DNA from: DASSKW01 sp035690065
GTDB taxonomy: Bacteria; Pseudomonadota; Gammaproteobacteria; Natronospirales; REEB76
Reading direction: 5' to 3'
Assembly (NCBI GenBank): GCA_035690065.1
Contig: DASSKW010000124.1
Location: forward strand, 1 to 33,399
Length of the DNA stretch: 33,399 nucleotides
Below, in pieces: positions 1 through 7,771 of this stretch. The notes beneath the pieces are model-generated. The model worked only from the letters and a program-made list of their open reading frames with translations. It was not told the DNA's origin and ran no database searches. A program made the translations under genes and the position numbers. Position 1 is the stretch's first letter. Every line of letters starts with the position of its first letter.

Positions 1-2
1 AT

Positions 3-98
3 GACTCGGATGACATGTCCGCCCCCTCGGCATCAAGCAAGGCACCGCCCGCGTCGGCATCAGCAGTGCCTGAAGCACAAAAAAATGGCGGCGGATAA
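3..98 (+). CDS. Possible C-terminal tail of a protein entering from the left edge
   Basis: Of the three plus-strand frames, this one is open from the window edge to a TAA at 96-98. It encodes a short tail rich in Ser, Ala and Pro after an acidic DSDD stretch, a composition typical of disordered C-termini. The frame starting at base 2 has stops at 2-4 and 11-13, so it cannot continue a gene from the left. No domain is visible, so the product cannot be named. The stop falls in the loop of the terminator hairpin, which is unusual, so this stretch could instead be intergenic. Confidence 0.3.
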   Translation, partial: DSDDMSAPSASSKAPPASASAVPEAQKNGGG

Positions 99-115
99 CC
101 GTCCGCCGCCATTTT
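82..115. terminator. Bidirectional intrinsic terminator
   Basis: A perfect 14-bp inverted repeat (82-95 with 102-115) has a 6-nt loop and a GC-rich core of GGCGGCGGA/TCCGCCGCC. It is flanked by an A-run (79-85), which is a U-tract on the minus strand, and by TTTT (112-115) on the plus side. It lies 28 bases downstream of the mlaB stop, so it most likely ends the mla operon. It may also end a plus-strand gene arriving from the left. Confidence 0.85.
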
Positions 116-143
116 CTGATTCGACCCCTATTCCAATACCCGG

Positions 144-446
144 CTAGCCGACTGGCAACATCTTCTCCACATCACTGATCCTGGCCAGGGCCAGGGCCTG
201 TTGCGGGAGATGCCGAAAACTGAGCTTACGATGCTCACGTTTTGCCCAACCAACCCACTCCACCAATAACGCCAGACCCGCGCTATCGGTAGTATCAACT
301 GCTGATAAATCCAGTTCGATATTCGGCATATCCCTGAATAAACGCATACTTTCATCCAGGGCAGCAGGGCAAGATTCGTAATTCATCTTGCCCTTTATCA
401 GGAACCTGCCTTCCCCATCGGCACTAAAATCAAGCTTGTCCGTCAC
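144..446 (-). CDS. mlaB: MlaB-like STAS-domain protein of the phospholipid ABC transporter
   Basis: This 100-residue cytoplasmic protein is a single STAS domain. The anti-sigma-antagonist-type motif DTTDSAGLALL lies near residues 50-60. MlaB binds the MlaF ATPase and is needed for assembly and activity of the MlaFEDB inner-membrane complex, which moves phospholipids between inner and outer membranes. The start is a GTG whose bases overlap the mlaC stop (GTGA, 4-nt overlap), indicating translational coupling. It is the last gene of the operon and is followed by a strong hairpin terminator. Identity rests on the fold motif plus position after mlaFEDC. Confidence 0.9.
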   Translation of the reverse strand: MTDKLDFSADGEGRFLIKGKMNYESCPAALDESMRLFRDMPNIELDLSAVDTTDSAGLALLVEWVGWAKREHRKLSFRHLPQQALALARISDVEKMLPVG

Positions 447-1096
447 TTGGCATTGCTCTTTGTCGCGCCGGCATTATCAGCATCCGAATTCAGCCGTTTA
501 ATCAACGCATCCAGACCATTCTTCTCGATCTCAGGTCCGAACTGATTACGGTAGTTTATGACATAGGAGATGCCTTCTATCGTCACATCGAATGCCTTCC
601 AGCCAGTCTTGGTTTTAACCATGGCGTAATCCACCTCAACTGGCGCAGCATTCTCACGCATGACCTTGCTGCGCACCATCGCACGGGTATCGCTCTCAGA
701 ACCTCGCCACGGCTCGACCGCAACATTGCGTTCCGAATAATTTCCTTTCAACATGCCATTTGCATAACTGTGCACCAGAAATTTATAGAATGCATCCTCG
801 AAGGCCTTGCGCTGCGTCGGAGTGGCACTGTGCCAGTACCGCCCCAGCACCAGACGTGAAGCAACATCGAAATCAAAATTTGGCAATAATATCTTGCCGA
901 TCAGATCGTAAAGCTTCTCAGGGTGCTGCTTCAGATCGGATTTGTTTGCGTTCATCGCGGAAAACATATCCTTGGCAGTATTCTCCACGACCTTGTCCGG
1001 AGGCAACATACCATCCGATTTTACTGAGTCAGCGAGCACCATCGTGCTCGTCAACAAGATTGCGAGCATCGGCACCCATAACTTTCTCATACGCAT
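443..1096 (-). CDS. mlaC: MlaC periplasmic phospholipid-binding protein
   Basis: A 217-residue Tol-Tgt2/MlaC family protein with an N-terminal signal peptide (basic MRMRK, hydrophobic core, likely cleavage after LADS or nearby). MlaC shuttles phospholipid through the periplasm between the outer-membrane MlaA complex and inner-membrane MlaFEDB. The ATG at 1094-1096 is chosen because AGGAGG lies 8 nt upstream and the next residues form the signal peptide. An upstream in-frame start (1144) would add an unconvincing leader lying within mlaD. The gene begins directly after the mlaD stop at 1098-1100, and its stop overlaps the mlaB GTG. The C-terminal tail is Asp/Asn/Ser-rich and probably flexible. 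Confidence 0.93.
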   Translation of the reverse strand: MRMRKLWVPMLAILLTSTMVLADSVKSDGMLPPDKVVENTAKDMFSAMNANKSDLKQHPEKLYDLIGKILLPNFDFDVASRLVLGRYWHSATPTQRKAFEDAFYKFLVHSYANGMLKGNYSERNVAVEPWRGSESDTRAMVRSKVMRENAAPVEVDYAMVKTKTGWKAFDVTIEGISYVINYRNQFGPEIEKNGLDALIKRLNSDADNAGATKSNAK

Positions 1097-1097
1097 A

Positions 1098-1571
1098 TCA
1101 TTTGCCTCCTGAAGTCGCTTTTCCCGAGGACAAGAACTTGCCAATCAGGTTCTCAAGTACGATAGCGGATTGTGTATAGGTTATCTGACTGCCCTGCTTC
1201 AGGAAGGTATCAGATCCACCTGGGCTCAATCCTATATATTGTTCACCGAGTAATCCCGAAGTCAGGATGCTCGCCGTCGTGTCGTCTGGGATTTCCCTGT
1301 ATGCGCCGTTCACCTGGATCGTCACGATGGCATTGAAGGACTTGGGATCCAGACGAATATCGGTGACTCTGCCGACCGCCACCCCCGACATGGTGACCGG
1401 CGCACGCACCTTGAGCCCGCCGACGTTGGTGAAGCTGGCGGTCACATTGTAGCCATTGCTATCGCCATAGGCCCGGATATTGGTGGCACGGGTAGCGATC
1501 ACATAAAGCGCAATGAAGCCAAGGATTATGAAGAATCCCGTGACGATCTCGACTGTGCGTGTCTGTTTCAT
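1098..1571 (-). CDS. mlaD: MlaD, MCE-domain substrate-binding subunit
   Basis: This 157-residue protein has a short cytoplasmic N-terminus, one membrane segment (about residues 8-26) and a single periplasmic MCE domain (about 38-115, with GGLKVRAPV and GLLGEQYIGL motifs). The C-terminal helix ends in a Gly/Ser/Lys tail. MlaD forms the hexameric ring on top of MlaE that binds lipid and docks MlaC. The length is as expected for proteobacterial MlaD. It sits 11 bases downstream of mlaE in the same operon. Confidence 0.95.
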   Translation of the reverse strand: MKQTRTVEIVTGFFIILGFIALYVIATRATNIRAYGDSNGYNVTASFTNVGGLKVRAPVTMSGVAVGRVTDIRLDPKSFNAIVTIQVNGAYREIPDDTTASILTSGLLGEQYIGLSPGGSDTFLKQGSQITYTQSAIVLENLIGKFLSSGKATSGGK

Positions 1572-1582
1572 GAAATCGAACC

Positions 1583-2353
1583 TCAGAACATGAAAGCGGT
1601 AAGAAGATAGTCGAGCGCCAGCACTGCCAACGCACTATTCACAACTGTTCGCGTCGTCGCACGGCTCACACCTTCGGCGGTGGGCTGTGCATAGTAACCC
1701 TCGAATACGGCAATCAGCGTGGTCGCGATGCCGAATACGAAACTTTTCAGCACGCCACTCATGAAGTCTTCGTGCAGATCGACGGTGCTGTGTATCTGCG
1801 ACCAGAAAGCACCTATATCGACCTTCATCAGGCCAACTCCCACAAGGAAACCACCCAGAATGCCGATCGCATTAAAGATACCAACCAGTAACGGCATCGA
1901 GATCACGCCGGCGAGGAAGCGCGGCACGACGATGCGCCGCACTGGATCCACCGCCATCATCTCCATGCCGGCGATCTGTTCGGTAGCCCGCATCAGACCG
2001 ATCTCTGACGTCAATGCGGTACCTGCACGGCCAGCGAACAACAGCGCGGTGACTACGGGACCCAGTTCACGCAGCAATGACAACACGACTAATGTTCCCA
2101 GCGCCGAAGTCGCAGCAAACTTGTTGAGCGTGTTATAGCCCTGCAAACCCAGCACCATACCGATGAACAAGCCGGAGACCATGATCAGCACCAGTGACAT
2201 GCCCCCAACCGAAAATATCTGCTGAAATATCAGCCTCGGGCGCAGCAGGCTTTGTGGTATCAGTCTGATCAGACGCATCAGGAACAGGACACAGGCGCCC
2301 AGCATCTCGAGAAATTCGAGTACGATGTAATAGGCTTCACGCAGCAGGCGCAT
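1583..2353 (-). CDS. mlaE: MlaE, permease subunit of the phospholipid ABC transporter
   Basis: A 256-residue multi-span inner-membrane protein of the MlaE/YrbE permease family. The conserved central stretch includes ELGPVVTALLFAGRAG and GLMRATEQI around residues 94-125. The MlaE dimer forms the translocation path under the MlaD ring and above the MlaF ATPases. Its ATG overlaps the mlaF stop by one base (TGATG), a coupling arrangement. Length and motifs match the family, and nothing looks degraded. Confidence 0.95.
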   Translation of the reverse strand: MRLLREAYYIVLEFLEMLGACVLFLMRLIRLIPQSLLRPRLIFQQIFSVGGMSLVLIMVSGLFIGMVLGLQGYNTLNKFAATSALGTLVVLSLLRELGPVVTALLFAGRAGTALTSEIGLMRATEQIAGMEMMAVDPVRRIVVPRFLAGVISMPLLVGIFNAIGILGGFLVGVGLMKVDIGAFWSQIHSTVDLHEDFMSGVLKSFVFGIATTLIAVFEGYYAQPTAEGVSRATTRTVVNSALAVLALDYLLTAFMF

Positions 2354-3180
2354 CAGGTGGACTCCTCGCCAAGTAGTTGAGTCGCATAATCAAGGCTCGG
2401 GTAATGAAACGGTACCGGACCATCGGCAAGGCCCTCGAGGAACTGCCGTACCCATGCAGATTTGTTGCGCTCCAGTTCTTCAGGGGTCCCGCGTGCGACC
2501 ACCTTGCCGTTCGAGATCAGATAGCTCTGATCCGAGACTGAGGAAACTTCCGCAACGTCGTGCGACACGATCACACTGGTCAATCCCAGGCTGTCGTTCA
2601 GGACCCTTATCAGACGTACGATCACGCCCATGGAAATGGGATCCAGTCCAGTGAACGGTTCATCGTAGAAGATGATCTTCGGATCCATCGCAATGGCACG
2701 TGCCAGTGCCACCCGGCGCGCCATACCCCCCGACATCTCGCCCGGCATCATGCTCCATGCGCCCCGCAAGCCGACTGCTTGCAGTTTCATGAGCACGACA
2801 TGATGGATCAGCCGTTCCTGAAGCTTGGTATGTTCGCGCAATGGGAAGGCGACGTTCTCGAATACGTTGTAATCGGTGAACAAGGCGCCGTTCTGGAACA
2901 GGAATCCCATGCTCTTGCGCAGTTCGTATAGCTCGTCACCATCGAGGCGCGCGATATTGCGGCCCTCGACGATCACCCGCCCACGATCAGGCAGCACCTG
3001 CCCTGTCATCATGCGGAGCAAGGTGGTCTTGCCCGTGCCGCTGGGCCCCATGATGGCCGTGATCTTGCCACGCGGAATAGTGATGTTCAGCCGATCGAAA
3101 ATCAGCTTTTCACCCCGCCGGTATTTGAGGCCGGTGATCTCGACTACGTTATCGGTATTTTTCTGGCTGCTTGCTGCCAT
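2353..3180 (-). CDS. mlaF: MlaF, ATPase subunit of the phospholipid ABC transporter
   Basis: A 275-residue ABC ATPase. Walker A GPSGTGKTT lies at residues 45-53, the Q-loop FLFQNG near 93-98, the signature MSGGMARR at 149-156 and Walker B IIFYDEP at 169-175. It powers lipid movement through MlaE. The extra C-terminal segment after the H-loop (VSHDVAEV) matches the MlaF tail that packs against MlaB in known complexes. It is the first gene of the mlaFEDCB operon. A sigma-70-like promoter with an overlapping palindrome lies 50-100 bases upstream. Confidence 0.95.
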   Translation of the reverse strand: MAASSQKNTDNVVEITGLKYRRGEKLIFDRLNITIPRGKITAIMGPSGTGKTTLLRMMTGQVLPDRGRVIVEGRNIARLDGDELYELRKSMGFLFQNGALFTDYNVFENVAFPLREHTKLQERLIHHVVLMKLQAVGLRGAWSMMPGEMSGGMARRVALARAIAMDPKIIFYDEPFTGLDPISMGVIVRLIRVLNDSLGLTSVIVSHDVAEVSSVSDQSYLISNGKVVARGTPEELERNKSAWVRQFLEGLADGPVPFHYPSLDYATQLLGEEST

Positions 3181-3229
3181 GACTTGCCCTGTCGCGAACG
3201 GTTACGAGGTCTGTGAGAGCCCAGAACAT

Positions 3230-3256
3230 ATTTAGACTAGACGGTCCAGTCTAAAT
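3230..3256. promoter_or_regulatory. 27-bp operator-like palindrome in the mla promoter
   Basis: The two outer 9-base arms, ATTTAGACT and AGTCTAAAT, are exact reverse complements. The inner GAC/GTC pair extends the dyad, so 12 of 13 base pairs around the central base are symmetric. The minus-strand -10 element (3253-3248) lies inside it. This size and symmetry fit the operator of a dimeric repressor such as a TetR-family protein. No regulator gene is present in the window to match it. Confidence 0.6.
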
Positions 3257-3276
3257 CCTTGCCTTTGCCTCGTCAA
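3248..3276 (-). promoter_or_regulatory. Sigma-70-like promoter for the mla operon
   Basis: Reading the minus strand, TTGACG (3276-3271) matches the -35 consensus at five of six positions. After exactly 17 bases comes TAGACT (3253-3248), matching the -10 consensus at four of six. The expected transcription start is near 3241, about 60 bases before the mlaF ATG. The element lies in the 161-base gap between the aldolase stop and mlaF, so mla can be expressed independently of the aldolase gene. Confidence 0.6.
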
Positions 3277-3341
3277 ATTGCTTTGCTGCAGACACCATCC
3301 GCCCCTCCCCCATGGAGGCAGGAAGCTGTCTTTCTCCCTCA

Positions 3342-4361
3342 TCAAGCGGCTTTTTCCATCTCGGCCGAATATCCGGCAGCGCAGGCTGCGCTATTGCATC
3401 GGGCACGGTGATAAAGCGCCTTTTGCCCTGTTGCCACGCCCGCTTCTTGCCCCTTCCAGGCCGTCAGTGCGGGCTCCTGCAAGGCGCGCCCATAGGAATA
3501 GCTGAGCACCCAGGGGTAAGCGCCGAGCGCATTCATCGCATTGAGATGCGCCGTAGCGAGCGCCGCGCTCTGCCCCCCGGACAGGAAGACGATTCCCGGC
3601 ACTGCCGCTGGCACACGCCGCTTCAGAACCCGTACCGTCTCCTGCGCAACCTGTTCCACGCCGGCCTGGGTCGCGCATTTCATGCCGCTGATGACCATGT
3701 TCGGCTTCAGCAGCATGCCCTCAAGCGCCACCCGATGGTGATAAAGCTCATCGAAGACTGTCTTGAGAGTGGCATTGGTCACCTCGGCACAACGCTCGAG
3801 GGTATGGGCACCGTCCATCAGCACTTCCGGTTCGACGATCGGCACCAGTCCGGCTTCCTGGCACAGGGCCGCATAGCGCGCCAAGGCCTGGGCATTGGCC
3901 CGGATACAATATTCAGTCGGAATGCCCTCGGCGATATCGATCACTGCCCGCCATTTGGCAAATCGAGCACCCAACTTATGGTATTCCTGTAGCCGCTCAC
4001 GCAGCCCGTCCAGCCCCTCGGTGATCTTTTCACTGGGACTGCCTGCCAGCGGCTTGACGCCCATGTCCACCTTGATACCAGGCACGATACCCAGCTTGCT
4101 CTGGAATTCAGGGAACGGCACGCCTGACCTGGTTTTCTGACGGATGGTTTCGTCATACATGATTACGCCGCTGATGAATTTCTCCACCCCCGGGGTGGCA
4201 AACAGCATCTCCCGGTAAGCCCGGCGGCTTTCTTCAGTGGATTCCACCCCGACAGCCTTGAACCGCTTCCCGATGGTGCTGGTGCTTTCATCGGCCGCGA
4301 GAATCCCGCGGTTATCGGCCACCAACCGGTGTGCGATTTGACCTAATTCCTGCAAATTCAT
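3342..4361 (-). CDS. Class I fructose-bisphosphate aldolase
   Basis: A 339-residue class I (Schiff-base) aldolase that cleaves fructose 1,6-bisphosphate to glyceraldehyde 3-phosphate and dihydroxyacetone phosphate in glycolysis, and runs the reverse reaction in gluconeogenesis. The Schiff-base lysine is K219 in LLKPNMV. Other active-site stretches are ILAADES (20-26), KVDMGVKPL (K98), KWR (K137) and FLSGGQS. The ATG at 4359-4361 is chosen because family homology begins there; an upstream in-frame start at 4439 would add 26 unrelated residues. Length matches the animal/plant-type class I enzyme, distinct from the zinc-dependent class II enzyme of most enterics. The last ~20 residues are Ala-rich and variable. 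Confidence 0.95.
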   Translation of the reverse strand: MNLQELGQIAHRLVADNRGILAADESTSTIGKRFKAVGVESTEESRRAYREMLFATPGVEKFISGVIMYDETIRQKTRSGVPFPEFQSKLGIVPGIKVDMGVKPLAGSPSEKITEGLDGLRERLQEYHKLGARFAKWRAVIDIAEGIPTEYCIRANAQALARYAALCQEAGLVPIVEPEVLMDGAHTLERCAEVTNATLKTVFDELYHHRVALEGMLLKPNMVISGMKCATQAGVEQVAQETVRVLKRRVPAAVPGIVFLSGGQSAALATAHLNAMNALGAYPWVLSYSYGRALQEPALTAWKGQEAGVATGQKALYHRARCNSAACAAGYSAEMEKAA

Positions 4362-4455
4362 GGCTATGAAACCTCTTTCACGGATCGGATTCGATTGATG
4401 GACGGCGGGCACATCGCCCCTGGGGCACGGCGCCAGCACCCTGAATTCAAGCCGG

Positions 4456-4464
4456 ATTTTACCA
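4456..4464 (-). promoter_or_regulatory. Possible extended -10 element for the aldolase gene
   Basis: On the minus strand the sequence TGGTAAAAT fits an extended -10 (TGn followed by TAAAAT, five of six matches). It lies about 95 bases upstream of the aldolase ATG. No convincing -35 hexamer accompanies it. The rest of the 249-base gap between the aldolase and fnr (4362-4610) shows no gene or strong hairpin. Confidence 0.3.
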
Positions 4465-4610
4465 GATGCGCAAGACCTTCAGCAGTCGTCGTTATCGACC
4501 CGGGAGGCCATAAACATGCAAGTCACGGGGCAAATCCGGCCAGCACAGGACATTAATTCAGCCCCTTTCTGGCACAGCTGGCGATACGACGAGACAATAA
4601 ATTGCAGGCA

Positions 4611-5348
4611 TTACAATTCCGGGACACTGCGACACATGCCACCCAACCGGCCGATGTCCAGGATTCTCACATCGCGGCGTGCGACAAGAATCAACCCATC
4701 ATCCTGGAATTTCGCCAGTACCCTGCTCACTGTCTCGGTAGCAAGCCGCAGATAATTGGCGATATCGCGCCGGGTCATCCTCAGGATGAATTCGGTAGCA
4801 GAATAGCCGCGCATATGGAAACGACGCGACATACTCATCAAGAACGCAGCCAGGCGTTCTTCTGCAGTAAAATCACCTGACAGTGCATTAGATGCGCCGA
4901 TGTCCTTGCTCATCAGACGAAACAGCTGCGCTTGCAAACTGGGGACCTGCATCGAGAGCGTAGATATCTCGTTGAAGTCCAGTTTGCAGACTGTCGAAGT
5001 ATCCAGCGCAAGTGCGTTCACTTGATGTCGGTGGGGATAGATTCCGCCCAGTCCCATGAGCTCACCGGGCAGATGAAACCCCAATACATGCTCCCGGCCA
5101 GTATCGTCTACTACATAGGTTTTGAAACAGCCGGAATGTACGGCATAAATAGCCTGGAAGGGGTCGCCCACTCTGAACAGATGTTCATCAGAATGCAGAG
5201 GCAAAGAAGACTGAATCAGGGTATCGAGGCGTTCCATGTCCTCTGGACTCAGCCCCATCGGCAGGCACAGCTCGGCCAACGAACAACTGCTGCATGTCTT
5301 GCGTAGAGCATTGACGTCGAGGTGCGTTCGCGAAGCGCGCGTACTCAT
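4611..5348 (-). CDS. fnr: Fnr/Anr-type oxygen-sensing transcriptional regulator
   Basis: A 245-residue Crp/Fnr-family regulator. Three N-terminal cysteines (C19, C22, C28, CxxCx5C) plus C121 match the four [4Fe-4S] ligands of FNR, so it should be an oxygen-labile global activator of anaerobic genes. A cNMP-type beta-barrel occupies about residues 45-140, followed by the dimer helix. The helix-turn-helix contains ETVSR (E205, S208, R209), the set that reads TTGAT half-sites. The ATG at 5346-5348 is chosen because family homology begins just after it; the 28 extra upstream codons look unrelated. It lies downstream of hemN on the same strand. A perfect FNR box is present nearby at 7015-7028. Confidence 0.94.
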   Translation of the reverse strand: MSTRASRTHLDVNALRKTCSSCSLAELCLPMGLSPEDMERLDTLIQSSLPLHSDEHLFRVGDPFQAIYAVHSGCFKTYVVDDTGREHVLGFHLPGELMGLGGIYPHRHQVNALALDTSTVCKLDFNEISTLSMQVPSLQAQLFRLMSKDIGASNALSGDFTAEERLAAFLMSMSRRFHMRGYSATEFILRMTRRDIANYLRLATETVSRVLAKFQDDGLILVARRDVRILDIGRLGGMCRSVPEL

Positions 5349-5462
5349 GATTGCAATTTGTTTCCTTGCAGGCGAAACCTGGCAATGAACCAGATAGTAA
5401 CCCAGAAATCCGGAGTCCAACAATAGCGCCAAGGCTGGGTAGCTGAGTACACATATAGAAAC

Positions 5463-6878
5463 TCAGATGACCCTGGAAAAACGCCCCGCCTGATCTGCAG
5501 GTAAATCCTCGCTGGTTCGCCGCTGTTGCAGATAGCCATCGAAAACCATCGCCACTGCCCGTATCAGCAAGCGCCCGGTTGACGTCAGCAAGAATCCCTC
5601 CTGATCCATCCGGATCAGCCCATCACTGGCCATCTTTTCAAGCGCGTGCAGTTCGGCCGCAAAATAACGCTGGAAATCGACCCCGAAATGCTGCTCATAG
5701 ATATGATATGAAACACGCCCCTGGCAGGTAAGCTGCTGCAAAAGAGCCCGGCGTACCTGATCATCGTCATTCATCACCAGTCCCCTGCTGACAGCGAGCT
5801 GGCCGGAATCCATCCGGGCAGAGTATTCATGTAAGGTCTTTACATTCTGGCTATAAGTATCTCCGATCATACCGATCGCGCTCATGCCCAGGCCAACCAA
5901 ATCACACTCGGCGCCTGTTGAGTAACCCTGAAAATTGCGTTGCAGAGTTCCACGATGCAATGCACTGGCCAGTGAATCTGTCGATAACGCAAAATGGTCC
6001 ATACCGATATATTCATACCCGGCGGCCGTAAGTTTTTCGATGCTGAGCCCGAGCAACCCCAGCTTAGTTTCCGGATCAGGCAGCGCATCCACGGCGATCA
6101 GGCGTTGGGCCTTGAACAAATCAGGCATATGCGCGTAGTTGTAGATGGCGATCCGGTCTGGCCTCGCCTCGATCAGCGTATCCAGGGTCTCACGGAATGT
6201 ATCCAATGTCTGATAAGGCAGGCCGTATATAAGATCCGCATTGATAGAATTGAATCCCGCTTGACGCGCCGCGTTGATAAGAGACAGGGTGTGTTGCTGT
6301 GATTGCTCACGATTGACCGCTCGCTGGACTCTCGGATTGAAATCCTGAACCCCGAAACTGATTCGATTGAAACCGAGCCCCGCAAGCCCCTGGATCGTGT
6401 CAGCCGTGACGGTGCGCGGATCCACCTCGATACCAAACTCACGTTGCGCACTGCGGGACAAGGAAAAATGCCGCTGCAGCATATCCATCAACTCCTGCAT
6501 CTCATCAAATGTCAGCGACGTGGGAGTACCCCCGCCAAGGTGCAATTGGCGGACCGTCCGATCACGGTCGAATAGCGTTGCCTGTAATTCAATTTCTCTA
6601 TACAGGCGGTTCAGGTATGCCTCGACCTTGCCATGGTGACGAGTGATAACACGGGTGCAGGCACAGTAATAACATGGACTTTCACAAAACGGGATGTGCA
6701 GATAGATAGATAGAGGCACTGGAATCGGATCATCATTGCTGCTACGGGCAGCCTCTACATATTTCATCACATCGAAAGCATTTTCAAATTGTGCCGCAGT
6801 CGGATAAGAAGTGTAGCGAGGGCCGCTCACATCATACCGTCGTATCAGCTCCAGGTCGAAATTGACAGATGTATCCAT
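5463..6878 (-). CDS. hemN: Oxygen-independent coproporphyrinogen III oxidase (dehydrogenase)
   Basis: A 471-residue radical-SAM enzyme that converts coproporphyrinogen III to protoporphyrinogen IX without oxygen, supplying haem under anaerobic or micro-oxic conditions. The cluster motif CxxxCxxC is at C65, C69 and C72, followed by C74 as in true HemN rather than HemW. The N-terminal RYDVSGPRYTSYPTA is the classic HemN leader that helps place the second SAM. The glycine-rich HLGGGTPT motif follows, and the HemN C-terminal domain is present. It is upstream of fnr by 114 bases on the same strand and diverges from a hemerythrin gene, which suggests shared oxygen control. Confidence 0.96.
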   Translation of the reverse strand: MDTSVNFDLELIRRYDVSGPRYTSYPTAAQFENAFDVMKYVEAARSSNDDPIPVPLSIYLHIPFCESPCYYCACTRVITRHHGKVEAYLNRLYREIELQATLFDRDRTVRQLHLGGGTPTSLTFDEMQELMDMLQRHFSLSRSAQREFGIEVDPRTVTADTIQGLAGLGFNRISFGVQDFNPRVQRAVNREQSQQHTLSLINAARQAGFNSINADLIYGLPYQTLDTFRETLDTLIEARPDRIAIYNYAHMPDLFKAQRLIAVDALPDPETKLGLLGLSIEKLTAAGYEYIGMDHFALSTDSLASALHRGTLQRNFQGYSTGAECDLVGLGMSAIGMIGDTYSQNVKTLHEYSARMDSGQLAVSRGLVMNDDDQVRRALLQQLTCQGRVSYHIYEQHFGVDFQRYFAAELHALEKMASDGLIRMDQEGFLLTSTGRLLIRAVAMVFDGYLQQRRTSEDLPADQAGRFSRVI

Positions 6879-7014
6879 TCCAGAATCCCTTGATTTTGTC
6901 GGCAGGCTATACCGGTTTACCCGTCTTGAAACTGACCTGAATCAATCAGACCATCTGTTGTCGGCTGTTGAATAGACTGTTGGCGAAGCAGATTTCACCG
7001 TATTCGTCTCCCAC

Positions 7015-7028
7015 TTGATCTATATCAA
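7015..7028 (+). promoter_or_regulatory. Perfect FNR/Anr binding site
   Basis: The sequence TTGATCTATATCAA is an exact match to the established FNR consensus TTGAT-N4-ATCAA. Its centre lies 41.5 bases before base 7063, the expected transcription start for the -10-like TATAAA at 7051-7056. That is the class II activator geometry. It could also act on divergent hemN, whose ATG is 137 bases away, but no -10 was recognised on that side. Confidence 0.85.
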
Positions 7029-7050
7029 TGCCTGGAAGTCAAGGGCTGTC

Positions 7051-7056
7051 TATAAA
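7051..7056 (+). promoter_or_regulatory. -10 element of the FNR-dependent hemerythrin promoter
   Basis: TATAAA matches the -10 consensus at five of six positions and sits at the right distance from the FNR box for class II activation. The -35 position is occupied by the FNR site, as expected. The predicted start near 7063 leaves only about seven bases before the ATG at 7070. Confidence 0.65.
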
Positions 7057-7069
7057 GAATTCCAGAACC

Positions 7070-7663
7070 ATGGCCCTGGATCAGGTACCAGTGAACACGA
7101 TAGAAAAACTGCAAAACGAACACGCCAATATGCGCCGTGTGCTTATGCTCGTACGCCTGCAGCTTGATCTGTTAGAGAGTCACGACAGTCCAGATCTGAT
7201 CCTGTTGGCAAATTCGCTTTACTACATGCGCAAATTTCCCAGCATCGTCCACCACCCAAAGGAAGACCTAATCTTTGGAAAACTTCTGGATACCGATACC
7301 TCAGTGCGACAAGAAGTGGAGCAGATAAGATCACAGCATGAGATGATCTATACACTGGAAGATCAACTCATTGAACTGGTGCTGGAGCTCCAAGCTGGCA
7401 AGAGTGAGTTTCAATCGAGGTTAATGGAACTTGGTCGGAACTATCTGGAAACCCAGGCCCGACATGTTGAGATTGAAGAACGGGTATTGTTTCCAAAAGC
7501 CATCGACGTCCTCAAGCCAAGAGACTGGAAAGAGATTCAGCGTAAATCTGAAAGTATCGAAGACCCCTTGTTCGGTGCAAATGTCGCCGAGCGTTACCAG
7601 TACTTGTACGAATATCTGTTACGTGAGGCGAGCGATAATGGAATATTGCCAGTCACGGGTTAG
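7070..7663 (+). CDS. Hemerythrin HHE-domain protein under FNR control
   Basis: A 197-residue, mostly helical hemerythrin-like protein. Candidate di-iron ligands are H18, H61/H62 with E65 (HHPKED), H90, and H132 with E136 (HVEIEE), in the family order. Such proteins bind O2, NO or iron; the exact role here is unknown, though Fe-S repair and NO defence are possibilities. An ATG at 7028 overlaps the FNR box and lies upstream of the predicted transcription start, so it cannot be used from that promoter. ATG 7070 would give a nearly leaderless mRNA. A GTG at 7091, preceded by an AGG-containing stretch, is an alternative. It is divergent from hemN. Confidence 0.85.
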   Translation: MALDQVPVNTIEKLQNEHANMRRVLMLVRLQLDLLESHDSPDLILLANSLYYMRKFPSIVHHPKEDLIFGKLLDTDTSVRQEVEQIRSQHEMIYTLEDQLIELVLELQAGKSEFQSRLMELGRNYLETQARHVEIEERVLFPKAIDVLKPRDWKEIQRKSESIEDPLFGANVAERYQYLYEYLLREASDNGILPVTG

Positions 7664-7771
7664 CAGTCGCATCCAGTCCTGCTGCAACATCTGATTTTTA
7701 GCGTTAAAGGCAAGGAATAGTACTGAAATTGGTTACGCCTGCTTAACAAAACAATTTTTGGAGCTACGACA

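Noticed and set aside
5443..5466. Small hairpin at the hemN stop (CTGAGT/ACTCAG)
   Set aside because: It has only 6 bp, a 12-base loop and no U-tract, so it is too weak to call a terminator.
7028..7069. Hemerythrin start at ATG 7028
   Set aside because: This ATG overlaps the last base of the FNR box and lies upstream of the predicted transcription start. The added 14 residues have no hemerythrin similarity.
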